DNA of 64,000 nt from Nitrososphaerota archaeon (GTDB lineage Archaea > Thermoproteota > Nitrososphaeria > Nitrososphaerales > Gagatemarchaeaceae). The notes under the pieces were generated by a model. It saw only the letters and a program-made list of their open reading frames with translations, was not told the DNA's origin and searched no databases. The position numbers and the translations under genes are program-made. Below, in pieces: positions 42,997-51,239 of the stretch; the first letter of the stretch is position 1, and each line of letters opens with the position of its first letter. The stretch is from positions 62,001 to 126,000 of the forward strand of contig JACQFN010000002.1 of assembly GCA_016200045.1 (NCBI GenBank), given 5' to 3'.

Positions 42997-43860
42997 TTGT
43001 CTGGGGGGTTGAGGCTCGCGGAGCATCTAGACGAGCTCCGCAGGCGGATGAAAGTCGTCTTCATCAGCCTGATCGTGGCGGTCCTTCTGGTCTTGCTCCT
43101 CCCCCTGAGGCCGTGGGAACTTTTCAGCCTCACGACTATCTATTACGCCACGCCCGTCTCGCTGTTCCTGCAGGGTGTGGTCCACGATACCCTTCCGGCA
43201 GGCTGGGCGCTCATCCCGCTCACGGTGGGCGCACCCCTGGAAGTGCTGCTGTACGCTTCGCTGATTCTGGGCCTGGCTGTCGACATGCCCGTGATCTCGT
43301 ACGAGGCCTACCGGTTCGTGGACCCTGCACTCAAGCCCGAGGAGAAGGCGACGATCTATCCCGTGATCATTTCTGCCACGGTCCTCTTCCTGGTGGGGAT
43401 TCTGTTCGGCTACTTCGTCCTCGCGAGGTTCATTTTCGTCGCCATGGCCCCGTTCTACACCGCTGTCGGGCTGACCCCCCCGTATTACATCGCCGTCTCG
43501 GACTACTACTCGATCGTCTTCCTCAGCGTCCTGTTCAGCGGTGGAGCGTTCACGAGTCCGGTCTTCGTCTTCCTTCTCATCAAGTTCGGGGTGGTTTCGC
43601 CGAGGTTCTTCCGTAAGAACAGGGTGCTCATCTGGGGGGTCGCATATGCTGTCACGGCCTTCGTCACCCCGGACGGCGGCCCGATCCTCGACCTGATACT
43701 CTTCGTACCGGTGATCGTCCTCCTCGAAGCCGCTGTCTTGATCGGGAAGAGATATGCACCTGCTCCGACCGAGAGCCGCCTGCCCAGATGCAGGTTCTGC
43801 GCAGGGGAAATCGGGCTCCCTGCGCTTTTCTGCCCCAACTGCGGGAAGGGCCTTGCCTGA
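42997..43860 (+). CDS. tatC: Twin-arginine translocase subunit TatC with C-terminal zinc ribbon
   Basis: TatC (287 residues) has the receptor motif LAEHLDELRRRM, six membrane helices and the conserved SYEAYRFVDPALKPEEK loop. An additional C-terminal segment contains two cysteine pairs, CRFC and CPNC, forming a likely cytoplasmic zinc ribbon not found in standard TatC. It recognises twin-arginine signal peptides. The TTG start gives MSGGLRLAEHL. Confidence 0.93.
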   Translation: MSGGLRLAEHLDELRRRMKVVFISLIVAVLLVLLLPLRPWELFSLTTIYYATPVSLFLQGVVHDTLPAGWALIPLTVGAPLEVLLYASLILGLAVDMPVISYEAYRFVDPALKPEEKATIYPVIISATVLFLVGILFGYFVLARFIFVAMAPFYTAVGLTPPYYIAVSDYYSIVFLSVLFSGGAFTSPVFVFLLIKFGVVSPRFFRKNRVLIWGVAYAVTAFVTPDGGPILDLILFVPVIVLLEAAVLIGKRYAPAPTESRLPRCRFCAGEIGLPALFCPNCGKGLA

Positions 43861-43869
43861 GCGGGGACC

Positions 43870-44043
43870 CTACTTCTTTCCTGGCTTCCTCTTGGCCTTT
43901 CGGAGGGCTATGTCGAAGTCAGATACGAGTATCTCTATCTCGTCCCCTTCCTCCCACCCGAACCCCTCAAGAATGGGCTTCGGGATTGTCAACTTTACGC
44001 TGTTTCCCGTCTTGCCGAGTCTGACCCTGAACAACAGGGGCAC
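43870..44043 (-). CDS. AbrB/SpoVT-type swapped-hairpin DNA-binding protein
   Basis: Below the ORF-track length limit. From GTG the product is 57 residues: a first strand LFRVRLGKTGNSVKLTIPKP and then GFGWEEGDEIEILVSD, the AbrB fold in which two chains intertwine to bind DNA. The C-terminus is basic. Such archaeal proteins act as transcription factors or as antitoxins. It converges on tatC, nine bases from its stop, and has two inverted repeats upstream that may be its operators. Confidence 0.8.
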   Translation of the reverse strand: MPLLFRVRLGKTGNSVKLTIPKPILEGFGWEEGDEIEILVSDFDIALRKAKRKPGKK

Positions 44044-44074
44044 GCGGCGGCCGAGTAATGACGGCCGTATAGAC

Positions 44075-44111
44075 CTTCGTTTTGTGAACGAAGAGTTGAC
44101 AATTAGTCAAC
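44075..44111. promoter_or_regulatory. Two adjacent inverted repeats upstream of the AbrB-like gene
   Basis: CTTCGTT-TTGTG-AACGAAG (44075-44093) and GTTGAC-AATTA-GTCAAC (44095-44111) are perfect inverted repeats separated by one base. Each has a 5-base spacer. They lie just upstream of the AbrB-like gene and before a divergent 34-codon ORF. Autoregulation by the AbrB-like protein is the natural hypothesis. Confidence 0.5.
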
Positions 44112-44162
44112 ACCCTCAACCCTGAGGTCGTAAGTATCTAGGTAATTATCCCCGTAATCGGC

Positions 44163-44267
44163 ATGGGTTCAGGCGGGAGAACTGTCGTTTTGTCACAGAA
44201 AATTAGTTGGAAGGACTTCGGCGTGCGTCTGGACGACCTCGAAGAAAAGCTCGACGATAGCATCTAG
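44163..44267 (+). CDS. Possible 34-residue protein
   Basis: An ATG-started small frame encodes an N-terminal Gly/Ser segment and an acidic helix (FGVRLDDLEEKLDDS). It is divergent from the AbrB-like gene, and an A/T-rich TAAGTATCTA lies about 28 bases before the ATG. There is no homology I can name. It could be a small partner protein or chance. Confidence 0.35.
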   Translation: MGSGGRTVVLSQKISWKDFGVRLDDLEEKLDDSI

Positions 44268-44378
44268 CTACTGTTCGGACGAAGGCGGTCAGCTCGGGCG
44301 CGGGGCATAGACATGCTACCTGCCTCGTATCTGACAGAGGGGCTTATCTAGGGGCGTCCGCATTCATAGTCGTCTGAT

Positions 44379-44876
44379 TTGGCTGGAACCACGACCAACA
44401 GGCGGGCCCTTGCATCCGCGAAGGAGTTCGACGCCATCTTCAAGATGGTGAAGGCCGCGGTGGAAGGGTCGCTGGGAGAACACCGGGCGGGTCTGACCCT
44501 CGTCCTGGGAGACATCCCGAACAATGTGGGCGCCTACCATGAGATGGGGTCGAACGCCATCGTGATGAACAGGAACGTCCTCAGGGTGGTCGAGAGGCTT
44601 TCGAAATCCCGTTCCAGGCGAAACTCCTACGTCTTCATGATTCTCCTGCACGAGTACCTTCACAGCCTCGGGTACACGGACGACCGCAAGGTCAGGACCC
44701 TGGGGAAGAATATCGCGTCGGAGTACCTAGGGGGGAGGCACATTGCCGGAGAAATGGCGGTAAAGCCGCTCGACTCGTTCTTTCCGGGCTTCGGCAGGTA
44801 CTCGTCCTTCAGGGACAATCGAGAATACGAAACCGTGAGGAGGTTCGACTCGTCGAGCACTCCTTACATCGCGTGA
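44379..44876 (+). CDS. Putative HExxH zinc metallopeptidase
   Basis: The 165-residue protein has a zincin-type helix FMILLHEYLHSLGYTDD, giving H-E-x-x-H, and a preceding strand that ends NAIVMNRNVLR. The third ligand may be the downstream Asp or His (HIAGEM). Size is that of minimal metallopeptidases. I cannot name the family. It starts at TTG. No signal peptide is seen, so it acts in the cytoplasm. Confidence 0.65.
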   Translation: MAGTTTNRRALASAKEFDAIFKMVKAAVEGSLGEHRAGLTLVLGDIPNNVGAYHEMGSNAIVMNRNVLRVVERLSKSRSRRNSYVFMILLHEYLHSLGYTDDRKVRTLGKNIASEYLGGRHIAGEMAVKPLDSFFPGFGRYSSFRDNREYETVRRFDSSSTPYIA

Positions 44877-44921
44877 CTTCCCAAGTCTTATAACAAGTCC
44901 GCCGACGGGGCGGCAGTCGCG

Positions 44922-46559
44922 TTGAAACGGAGGTTCGCGATAATCGGCGGGCTTGGCGTCCTCGCCGTCACCTACGCTTACGCCTATTTCTTCTCTGGGT
45001 ACCCTGAAGCCAAGGAGCTCCCCCTCCTAACCCTCTACACCCTTGCTCGCATCTCCATTGTCTTCCTTATCGCGACCGGGTTCGGAGTCGCCGTCGGGGT
45101 CCTGGCCGGCACGAACCGCACGGTAGGGAGGGTCATCATCCCTGTCTTCGACGTTCTTCAGAGCATCCCCGTCCTCGGGTACTTCCCCTTGCTCCTCGTG
45201 ACCCTGGTCCTCGCATTTCCCGGCCTGGTCGGGAGAGAGCTTGGGTCCATGGTCATGCTTTTCACTGCCATGGAGTGGAGCATCTTCTTCGGGGTGGTAG
45301 GAGCGATCAAAGGGGTCCCCTACACCGTCCAAGAGGCCGCAAGAGGCTTCGGGCTGAAGGGAAGGTCGTACTTTAGGAACATAATCGCGCCCGCAATCGT
45401 CCCCGCTCTGCTTTCTGCCTCAACGCTAGCGTGGAACGACGGATGGACCTTCGACGTGGTCTCGGAGTTCGCCTCGTACGGCAACGTCCAATACGCTGTG
45501 AGTGGGTTAGGGTCTTTCATCGAACGTGCGAGCTCGGGGTTGTACCCGGACCTCGCCGCGGCGTGGCTGGGGCTTCTGGTCATGGGGGAGGTCGTGATAA
45601 TCACGAACCAGCTAATCTGGCACCCACTCTCCGACAAGGTCGCCAAACACAGCGCCCACCTAGGGCTCCACGTGCCGGAGAGGATCTTTCATCCGTTCAG
45701 GGCCGCTGCCGGGCAGAGGAGGCGAGTATTCGGCCTCAGGTTCAGGGTCGAACTCCTGAACCGGGCCCGCGTAAAGTACGGATTCAGCACCAAGCTGATG
45801 GCAGGCGTATTCCTCGCAGGGCTGGCAATCATCGCGGGGACGTTCACGCTCTCCGACGTAGTTCCTGAGTTTTCGGTGGTGGGGGATGCCCTCGAAGGGC
45901 TGAACCTGGCAGCCTTGCCAATCGACGCTTTGCTTACGCTGGCGAGAATGACTGTGGTGTATCTCGGATGCCTTCTACTTTCACTGGCGGTCGCCCTCTA
46001 CGTAACTCAGAGAAGGTCCGCAACGAAATACTTCTATGCGGTCTATGACGTCGGGAGGGCGGTCCCTTACCTCGCGCTATTTCCGCCTCTTTTCGCAACC
46101 CTGGTCGCATTTCTCCCTGGCGGGGTTGGCCTGGAGATCTCCTCGTTCTTCCTGTTGTTCATGGGGATGATATGGTACATCCTGTTCAACGTCGTGACCG
46201 CCGCTACCTTTCTGCCGACCGAACTGAAGGAGGTCTCCGCGGTCTTCGGCCTCAGGGGATGGGCAATGGTCCGCCACGTCATGATGCCGGCGATACTTCC
46301 GGCGATCATCACCGGGAGCATCCTTGCGTGGGGTGGCGGGTGGAATGTGGTGATCTACTCGGAGTACGCCAAGGTCGGAGGGAAGGTCTATTCGATGCCG
46401 GGGCTCGGATCACTGCTCGACCAGGCCGCCTCCAGCGGAAACTCGGCATTGGTCGTGGTCTACCTCTTCATGATTTCGGGGATCGTGATACTCCTCGGGC
46501 GTCTCGTCTGGAGGCGCCTGCTTAACAAGGTCGAGAAAAGGGGGCTGGAGTTATCCTGA
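44922..46559 (+). CDS. ABC transporter permease with two fused NitT/TauT-type domains
   Basis: This 545-residue protein consists of two complete permease domains in tandem (about 1-265 and 285-545). Each has an EAA loop: EAARGFGLKGRSYFRNIIAP and EVSAVFGLRGWAMVRHVMMP. They are clearly diverged, so this is not a recent duplication. The domain type is BPD_transp_1 of the nitrate/sulfonate/bicarbonate (NitT/TauT) group. The ATPase gene follows with a 4-base overlap if it starts at CTG. No periplasmic binding protein gene is nearby. The substrate is unknown. Confidence 0.9.
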   Translation: MKRRFAIIGGLGVLAVTYAYAYFFSGYPEAKELPLLTLYTLARISIVFLIATGFGVAVGVLAGTNRTVGRVIIPVFDVLQSIPVLGYFPLLLVTLVLAFPGLVGRELGSMVMLFTAMEWSIFFGVVGAIKGVPYTVQEAARGFGLKGRSYFRNIIAPAIVPALLSASTLAWNDGWTFDVVSEFASYGNVQYAVSGLGSFIERASSGLYPDLAAAWLGLLVMGEVVIITNQLIWHPLSDKVAKHSAHLGLHVPERIFHPFRAAAGQRRRVFGLRFRVELLNRARVKYGFSTKLMAGVFLAGLAIIAGTFTLSDVVPEFSVVGDALEGLNLAALPIDALLTLARMTVVYLGCLLLSLAVALYVTQRRSATKYFYAVYDVGRAVPYLALFPPLFATLVAFLPGGVGLEISSFFLLFMGMIWYILFNVVTAATFLPTELKEVSAVFGLRGWAMVRHVMMPAILPAIITGSILAWGGGWNVVIYSEYAKVGGKVYSMPGLGSLLDQAASSGNSALVVVYLFMISGIVILLGRLVWRRLLNKVEKRGLELS

Positions 46560-47326
46560 CGCCGATCCTTGAGGTGAGAGACGTGTCGAAGTCTTACACG
46601 AATGGTGGCACGGTCCTCGCCTTGAAGGAGGTAAATTTCGAAGTAGGCAAGGACGAATTCGTCTGCATCATCGGACCCTCCGGGTGCGGGAAGTCCACTC
46701 TTCTAAGAATCATCGCGGGACTGGACCAGTCCTTCTCGGGCCAGGTCCTCTTTCAAGGTAACCGCATTTCCCGTCCGTCCTCAAGGATAACGATGGTATT
46801 CCAGACCTTTGCCCTACTTCCATGGAAGACGACCCTCGAGAACGTCCAGATTCCGCTTGAAGTGAACGACGTGGGAAGGGCGGAGGCAAGAGAACGCGCG
46901 TTGAGGTACCTTACGATGGTCCACCTAAACGGGTTCGAGGACGCCTATCCCCACGACCTCTCCGGAGGAATGAAGCAGCGGGTCGGACTCGCACGGGCCC
47001 TGGCGCTTAACCCGGACGTCCTGCTTCTCGACGAGCCGTTCTCGTCGCTCGACGAACTTACCGCGAAGGACCTAAGGGTGCAGCTTCTGAAGATACTCAG
47101 CGACCCCACTCTTCCGACCAATGACTTCCTCATGATCACCCACAACGTCGAAGAAGCGGTGATGATGGCCGACAGAGTAGTCGTCCTATCTCCCAGGCCT
47201 GGCAGAGTATTGGGGGAGCTACGCGTTGACGTTCCTAGGCCTCGGTTCGAGCATCTCCGCGACCCAAAGTTCTTCGATACGGTCGACAGGCTGATGGAAA
47301 TGCTTTCTTCGGATCCAAGCGCCTAG
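46556..47326 (+). CDS. ABC transporter ATPase, NitT/TauT type
   Basis: Walker A is GPSGCGKSTLLRI, the signature LSGGMKQRVGLARAL, and Walker B LLLDEPFSSLD, as in SsuB/TauB ATPases. It powers the adjacent fused permease. The track begins at GTG 46574, which would remove the first conserved strand. The in-frame codons CTG-ACG-CCG-ATC-CTT-GAG give xTPILEVRDVSKSY, the normal family N-terminus, and that CTG overlaps the permease TGA as CTGA. I therefore favour the CTG start. Its stop overlaps the convergent amidohydrolase stop. Confidence 0.93.
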   Translation: MTPILEVRDVSKSYTNGGTVLALKEVNFEVGKDEFVCIIGPSGCGKSTLLRIIAGLDQSFSGQVLFQGNRISRPSSRITMVFQTFALLPWKTTLENVQIPLEVNDVGRAEARERALRYLTMVHLNGFEDAYPHDLSGGMKQRVGLARALALNPDVLLLDEPFSSLDELTAKDLRVQLLKILSDPTLPTNDFLMITHNVEEAVMMADRVVVLSPRPGRVLGELRVDVPRPRFEHLRDPKFFDTVDRLMEMLSSDPSA

Positions 47327-48858
47327 GACTGCTGCGTCCCTTCGTAGGAGTAGACTATCCTGCCTTCGACTATGGTCGCCGCAATCCCCACCTTCCTAAG
47401 CATGGCGGGGTGAAGCCCTTCGACGTCCGCGTCGAACAGGGTGAAGCTCCCGGGCATCCCGACCTCAACCAATCCGGGGAGCTCGTCCAGCCCTGCTAGT
47501 GCGGCGGCGGTCGTGTAAAGTGACGCAGCTCTTTCCAGGTCGAGAAACCGCCCGGAAAAGGAAGCAGTCATCGAGGCCCACATCCCCAGAACAGGGCTTG
47601 CGCTCTCGACGGGGGAATCCGAGCTCCCTGAGACCATGATCCCTTCGTCGAGCATGTCGGCGAAGGGGTACAGGTCCCTTACCCGCTCCTCGCCCAGCCT
47701 CTTATCCGCCCAGGCGTCGGACACGGCGAACATCGGCTGGACCGTTGCCAATATCGAGTGCCTGACCATGTCGGACCTGAGGTCCCTCGGAAGGAGGCTC
47801 GCGTGCTCTACCCTGTGCCTGCTCGGGTTCCGGGCGCCGCAAACTGTTCCGAGAGCGGCTACGGACTGTTCGACCGCCCTGTCGCCAATAGCATGAATCA
47901 CTATCTGATATCCGGCGGAATCGCATTGATCTACGAGCTTTGCGAGCTCCTCGTCGGTGTGTCTCAGTATCCCCGAGTTTTCGGGCATGTCCGAATAGGG
48001 CTCCCTCAGCGCGGCGGTCCTCGCCCCAAGAGAGCCGTCCGCGTAGATTTTCACTCCGTTGATCCTGACCCTTTCATCACCCGCGGGGAACCATTCTCTC
48101 TCTGAAACGAGAGAGACCGCCTCGGGAGGAACGTACACTCTGTGCCTGAGGAGAAGGTCCTCCTCGCCCCGTGCGACTGCGAGGGCTTCTAACTCTTCCC
48201 TGAACCCCTCGGTGGAAAGTATGGTGTGAACGGTCGTGAGGCCCATCCTCGAAGCCTCAAACTCGAAAGCGGATAGGTCAGCCCTTGCCGTTTCTGGGGT
48301 CCTCCCAGGAGTGAGCCTATACGCCTCGTCAAGGGCTCCCTCCCGCACCACTCCGGTGAGGTCGCCGGCGGCACTCCTGTCGTATTCCATTCCGGTCCTG
48401 CCCCAAAGGTTCAGAGCCGATATCGCCGAGCTGTTGAGGAGCCCGACGTGGCCGCAAACCCTGGTGAGAAGGACCGGGTTGTCTGGACTGACGTCATCGA
48501 TGTCCAGCCTGCTCGGCATCCTGCCTTCCGACATGGCCTCCTGGTCCCATCCTCTACCGAAGACCCAGCTCCCGGGCCCGGCCTTGCGGACCGCGGAAGA
48601 GAGCCGCATCCGGATCCCGGTGATGTTGCCGGTCCCCCGAAGGTCCAGTATCCTCCTGGAGCGTCCGAACTCGAACGGGTGGCAGTGCGCGTCTGTTAGG
48701 CCGGGGAGCAGCGATGCCCCCCCGGCGTCGATTCTCATGGCCCCGTCCGGAGCGGACAGATCCGTGCCTGATGAGACCTCCGAGACCTTTCCTCCTTCCA
48801 TAAGGACAGAGCCCGGCGTCTTCCCCCAGATCCTACAGTTTTCTATCAGGAGCCCCAA
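47323..48858 (-). CDS. Amidohydrolase family 3 (YtcJ-like) metal-dependent hydrolase
   Basis: The 511-residue enzyme has GLTDAHCHPFEFG (metal His pair), VRINGVKIYADGSLG, IHAIGDRAVEQ and a C-terminal composite beta-sandwich strand, the PF07969 pattern. Members hydrolyse N-acylated or formamide substrates; specificity is unknown. It is convergent with the ABC ATPase gene and overlaps the F420 gene cofC by 13 bases on the same strand. Confidence 0.87.
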   Translation of the reverse strand: MGLLIENCRIWGKTPGSVLMEGGKVSEVSSGTDLSAPDGAMRIDAGGASLLPGLTDAHCHPFEFGRSRRILDLRGTGNITGIRMRLSSAVRKAGPGSWVFGRGWDQEAMSEGRMPSRLDIDDVSPDNPVLLTRVCGHVGLLNSSAISALNLWGRTGMEYDRSAAGDLTGVVREGALDEAYRLTPGRTPETARADLSAFEFEASRMGLTTVHTILSTEGFREELEALAVARGEEDLLLRHRVYVPPEAVSLVSEREWFPAGDERVRINGVKIYADGSLGARTAALREPYSDMPENSGILRHTDEELAKLVDQCDSAGYQIVIHAIGDRAVEQSVAALGTVCGARNPSRHRVEHASLLPRDLRSDMVRHSILATVQPMFAVSDAWADKRLGEERVRDLYPFADMLDEGIMVSGSSDSPVESASPVLGMWASMTASFSGRFLDLERAASLYTTAAALAGLDELPGLVEVGMPGSFTLFDADVEGLHPAMLRKVGIAATIVEGRIVYSYEGTQQS

Positions 48859-49487
48859 TCTGCCAAAGCCTTCCTTGCAAACTTCGCGGCTTCGGTATTA
48901 ATCCGCTCCTTTGCCAGGGCTTGGAGGTCTCCGGGCGAGTCAACGTCGAAGACGACGCCCCTCCGTGCAAGCACTGCGACTTTCATTGGAAACTTCGCGG
49001 CGCCGGCGAGGTGGTTCCAGAAGCTGTTCCTGTCGTAGCTCAGGATCGACCCTGCGTTTCTGCGGAACCCAAGTGCGTTGGTGCCGTTGAAAGAGGACGA
49101 CGGGCAAATGACAGTGAACCCGCCTGAGAGTGCCGAGAGCAGTGCGGACACGTCGTCGGCGTCCAACAACGGGAGGTCGGAAGGTAGCACGAGGAAACTG
49201 TCCCGATTCATGAGCGCGGACATTCCCTTCCTCACGGCGGAGTCGACGCCAGAGTCGGCCCCTTCAGCAACCCACCCCACCTTCGCGTCCCTCGAAATCT
49301 CTCTGGCGTTCGGGTCGGAACCTACCACGTAGACGTCCCGCTCAACTGCGGCGTCATCCATCACCCGGAGAAGGCCCGACAGGAGGAGCTCGCCGAAGAG
49401 TGCCGCGCGCTCCGCTCCGAGTAAGGGCGTCAGCCTGGACTTGCGGCCAACTGTCTTGTACGGGATGATAACTGCCGGACGAGTCAA
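48846..49487 (-). CDS. cofC: 2-phospho-L-lactate guanylyltransferase
   Basis: The protein (213 residues) fits CofC: VIIPYKTVGRKSRLTPLL at the N-terminus, PSDLPLLDADDV in the metal-binding region and FDVDSPGDLQALA near the end. It activates phospholactate (or PEP) with GTP for F420 side-chain assembly. The TTG start overlaps the cofD stop as TTGA; the track ORF extends upstream into cofD. It follows cofE and cofD in one operon. Confidence 0.93.
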   Translation of the reverse strand: MTRPAVIIPYKTVGRKSRLTPLLGAERAALFGELLLSGLLRVMDDAAVERDVYVVGSDPNAREISRDAKVGWVAEGADSGVDSAVRKGMSALMNRDSFLVLPSDLPLLDADDVSALLSALSGGFTVICPSSSFNGTNALGFRRNAGSILSYDRNSFWNHLAGAAKFPMKVAVLARRGVVFDVDSPGDLQALAKERINTEAAKFARKALADWGS

Positions 49488-50398
49488 GCCGAGAGCACGA
49501 CCTTGGCCAGGCGCTTCTCGCCAGCCGGACCCTCCATCCCGATGTCGTCGAGCAAGCATTTCACTCCGAGGCGGGAGATTTCGGGGACAAGGCGTTTGTC
49601 CGACCGGTCAATGACCATCGCGTCCAGGAAACCCGCATGCATCTTCGCTACGCCGAGGGAATCGGGACGGACCCCGACCGCCTTCATGAGCTTCCCTGCG
49701 GGACCGCTGAAAGGACCAGAGCCCTTCATCGGAGTGACGGCGATGATGGTCCCGCGAGTCTCGGCGAGGCTCCTCTTCATTCCCGGTAGCGCTAGCATCG
49801 GTCCTATGCTGGTGACCGGGTTGGCCGGACATACGACGACCTTGTCCGCATCCTTGATCGCGGACCTTACCTCCGACGTAATCCGGGCCTTGGAGGCTCC
49901 TGGGTACTCAACACCTGCGACCTTCGGCCGTCCGCGGCGCATGACCCAAAACTCCTGGAGGTGCATAGCCCCTTCAGTTGTCCTGATCCGCGTTTCAACG
50001 TCGGAGTCTGTCGCCGGGAGGAGGCACTGGCGGACGTGAAGCCTTCTGCAGAGTTCTTTTGTTATCCACGTGAGCGACATCCCCGACCGGAGGAACTCTG
50101 TTCGGAGCATGTGAGTAGCGAGGTCCATGTCCCCCAGTGCGAACCACCCGTCCCCGCCGAGGCGGCCGTACTGTTCCAGGCCGTGGAAAGAGTCGCCTTC
50201 GATCCCCCACCCCTTCTTCCTGTCGGCGATTCCCGCAAGCGCGTACATCGCTATGTCGACGTCGGGGCAGACGTACAGCCCGCGGAGCCAGATGTTGTCC
50301 CCCACGTTGGCGACCACCGTCAGGTCGGCGCCTGCGCTGACGAGCCCCCTGAGCAGCTTCGCAGAGCCCGTCCCCCCTGCCAGGGCGGTGACCTTCAA
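49484..50398 (-). CDS. cofD: 2-phospho-L-lactate transferase (F420 biosynthesis)
   Basis: The protein begins KVTALAGGTGSAKLLRGL, the CofD signature, and has NVGDNIWLRGLYVCPDVD and KVVVCPANPVTSIGP. It joins the phospholactyl (or phosphoenolpyruvyl) group to Fo, giving F420-0. TTG 50398 is used; the track ORF adds residues inside cofE. Together with cofE and cofC this gives all steps after Fo. Confidence 0.96.
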   Translation of the reverse strand: MKVTALAGGTGSAKLLRGLVSAGADLTVVANVGDNIWLRGLYVCPDVDIAMYALAGIADRKKGWGIEGDSFHGLEQYGRLGGDGWFALGDMDLATHMLRTEFLRSGMSLTWITKELCRRLHVRQCLLPATDSDVETRIRTTEGAMHLQEFWVMRRGRPKVAGVEYPGASKARITSEVRSAIKDADKVVVCPANPVTSIGPMLALPGMKRSLAETRGTIIAVTPMKGSGPFSGPAGKLMKAVGVRPDSLGVAKMHAGFLDAMVIDRSDKRLVPEISRLGVKCLLDDIGMEGPAGEKRLAKVVLSA

Positions 50399-50402
50399 GA
50401 TT

Positions 50403-51152
50403 TCACCTGAAGAGGTCCCGTTCCCGCTCCATGACGATCGACTTCGCACCGGCCTCGCCCCGGCGATATCGTGCTCCCCTAACTATCGTCACGGGTATCC
50501 GCTCTAGCTTTCCGGAGACGAGCTCGGAGGCCGAGGCAATTTCGTCGACGACTGCCGGCTCTGTTACTCTCAGCTCGTACCCGAACTCGTCCTTCATCCC
50601 CCTGTACGAGACGAGAGGCAGGATCCCCGAACAGCCCAAGGCGACGTCGGTCTGACCCTTCCTCCAGGGTCGGCCGAAGGTGTCCGTCACGACAACTGCA
50701 ATCCTCTTGCGAGCGTGAGCTTCCAGGCTTCGCCTTATCTTCCGGGCGCTAGCGTCGGCATTGACTGGGAGCAGTGCGGCGTAGCCTTCCTCGACGTTGG
50801 ACCTGTCGATCCCAGAGTTCGCGCAGACGAACCCCTGCCTTGTCTCCGTTATGACGACCCCATGGCCCTCCCTCACGACTCTCACGGACTCTCTTAGTAT
50901 TAGCTCGGCCAGCCGCGGGTCCTTGCCCTGCCTTGACGCAAGCGCCTTCGCCCTCTTGCCGGGGGTCACGCCCTCCAGCCTGACGACTCGGCCTTCTGCC
51001 TTCGACACGACTTTCTGCTTGATAACGACGACGTCCCCATCAATGAGACGAAGACCCTGCTTCTCCATTGCGGTCAGCAGGACGGCGGACAGGTCAGCAC
51101 CTTCCCCGACCTCTGGAATCCCCCTGACCGGAATGACCTGAAGACCCTCCAA
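50403..51152 (-). CDS. cofE: Coenzyme F420-0:L-glutamate ligase
   Basis: The 249-residue protein shows the CofE motifs VIPVRGIPEVGEG, DVVVIKQKVVSKAEG, GFVCANSGIDRSN and VVVTDTFGRPWRKGQTDVA. It adds the gamma-linked glutamates to F420-0 using GTP. It is the first gene of the cofE-cofD-cofC operon; Fo synthase genes are not in the window. The start is TTG. No FMN-reductase-like C-terminal domain (as in bacterial FbiB) is fused. Confidence 0.96.
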   Translation of the reverse strand: MEGLQVIPVRGIPEVGEGADLSAVLLTAMEKQGLRLIDGDVVVIKQKVVSKAEGRVVRLEGVTPGKRAKALASRQGKDPRLAELILRESVRVVREGHGVVITETRQGFVCANSGIDRSNVEEGYAALLPVNADASARKIRRSLEAHARKRIAVVVTDTFGRPWRKGQTDVALGCSGILPLVSYRGMKDEFGYELRVTEPAVVDEIASASELVSGKLERIPVTIVRGARYRRGEAGAKSIVMERERDLFR

Positions 51153-51239
51153 TTGTCGTCAGGTCGCGGCCTAAAACCGCCGCGATAAATCCTCTCAGGG
51201 TCAGGATTTAATACGCGAGAACGGGGCTCGGTCAAAGGC

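Larger units (their letters stand above)
44044..44378. other. Intergenic region with inverted repeats and a tiny ORF
   Basis: This 335-base stretch lacks any ORF-track gene on either strand. It holds two inverted repeats next to the AbrB-like gene and a possible 34-codon ORF, listed separately. After that ORF (44268-44378) I see no gene or structure beyond the promoter of the following metalloprotease-like gene. Confidence 0.6.

Noticed and set aside
44922-46559. Tandem permease repeats as an assembly artefact
   Set aside because: The two halves differ strongly in sequence, so this is an old fusion and not a collapsed or duplicated read.
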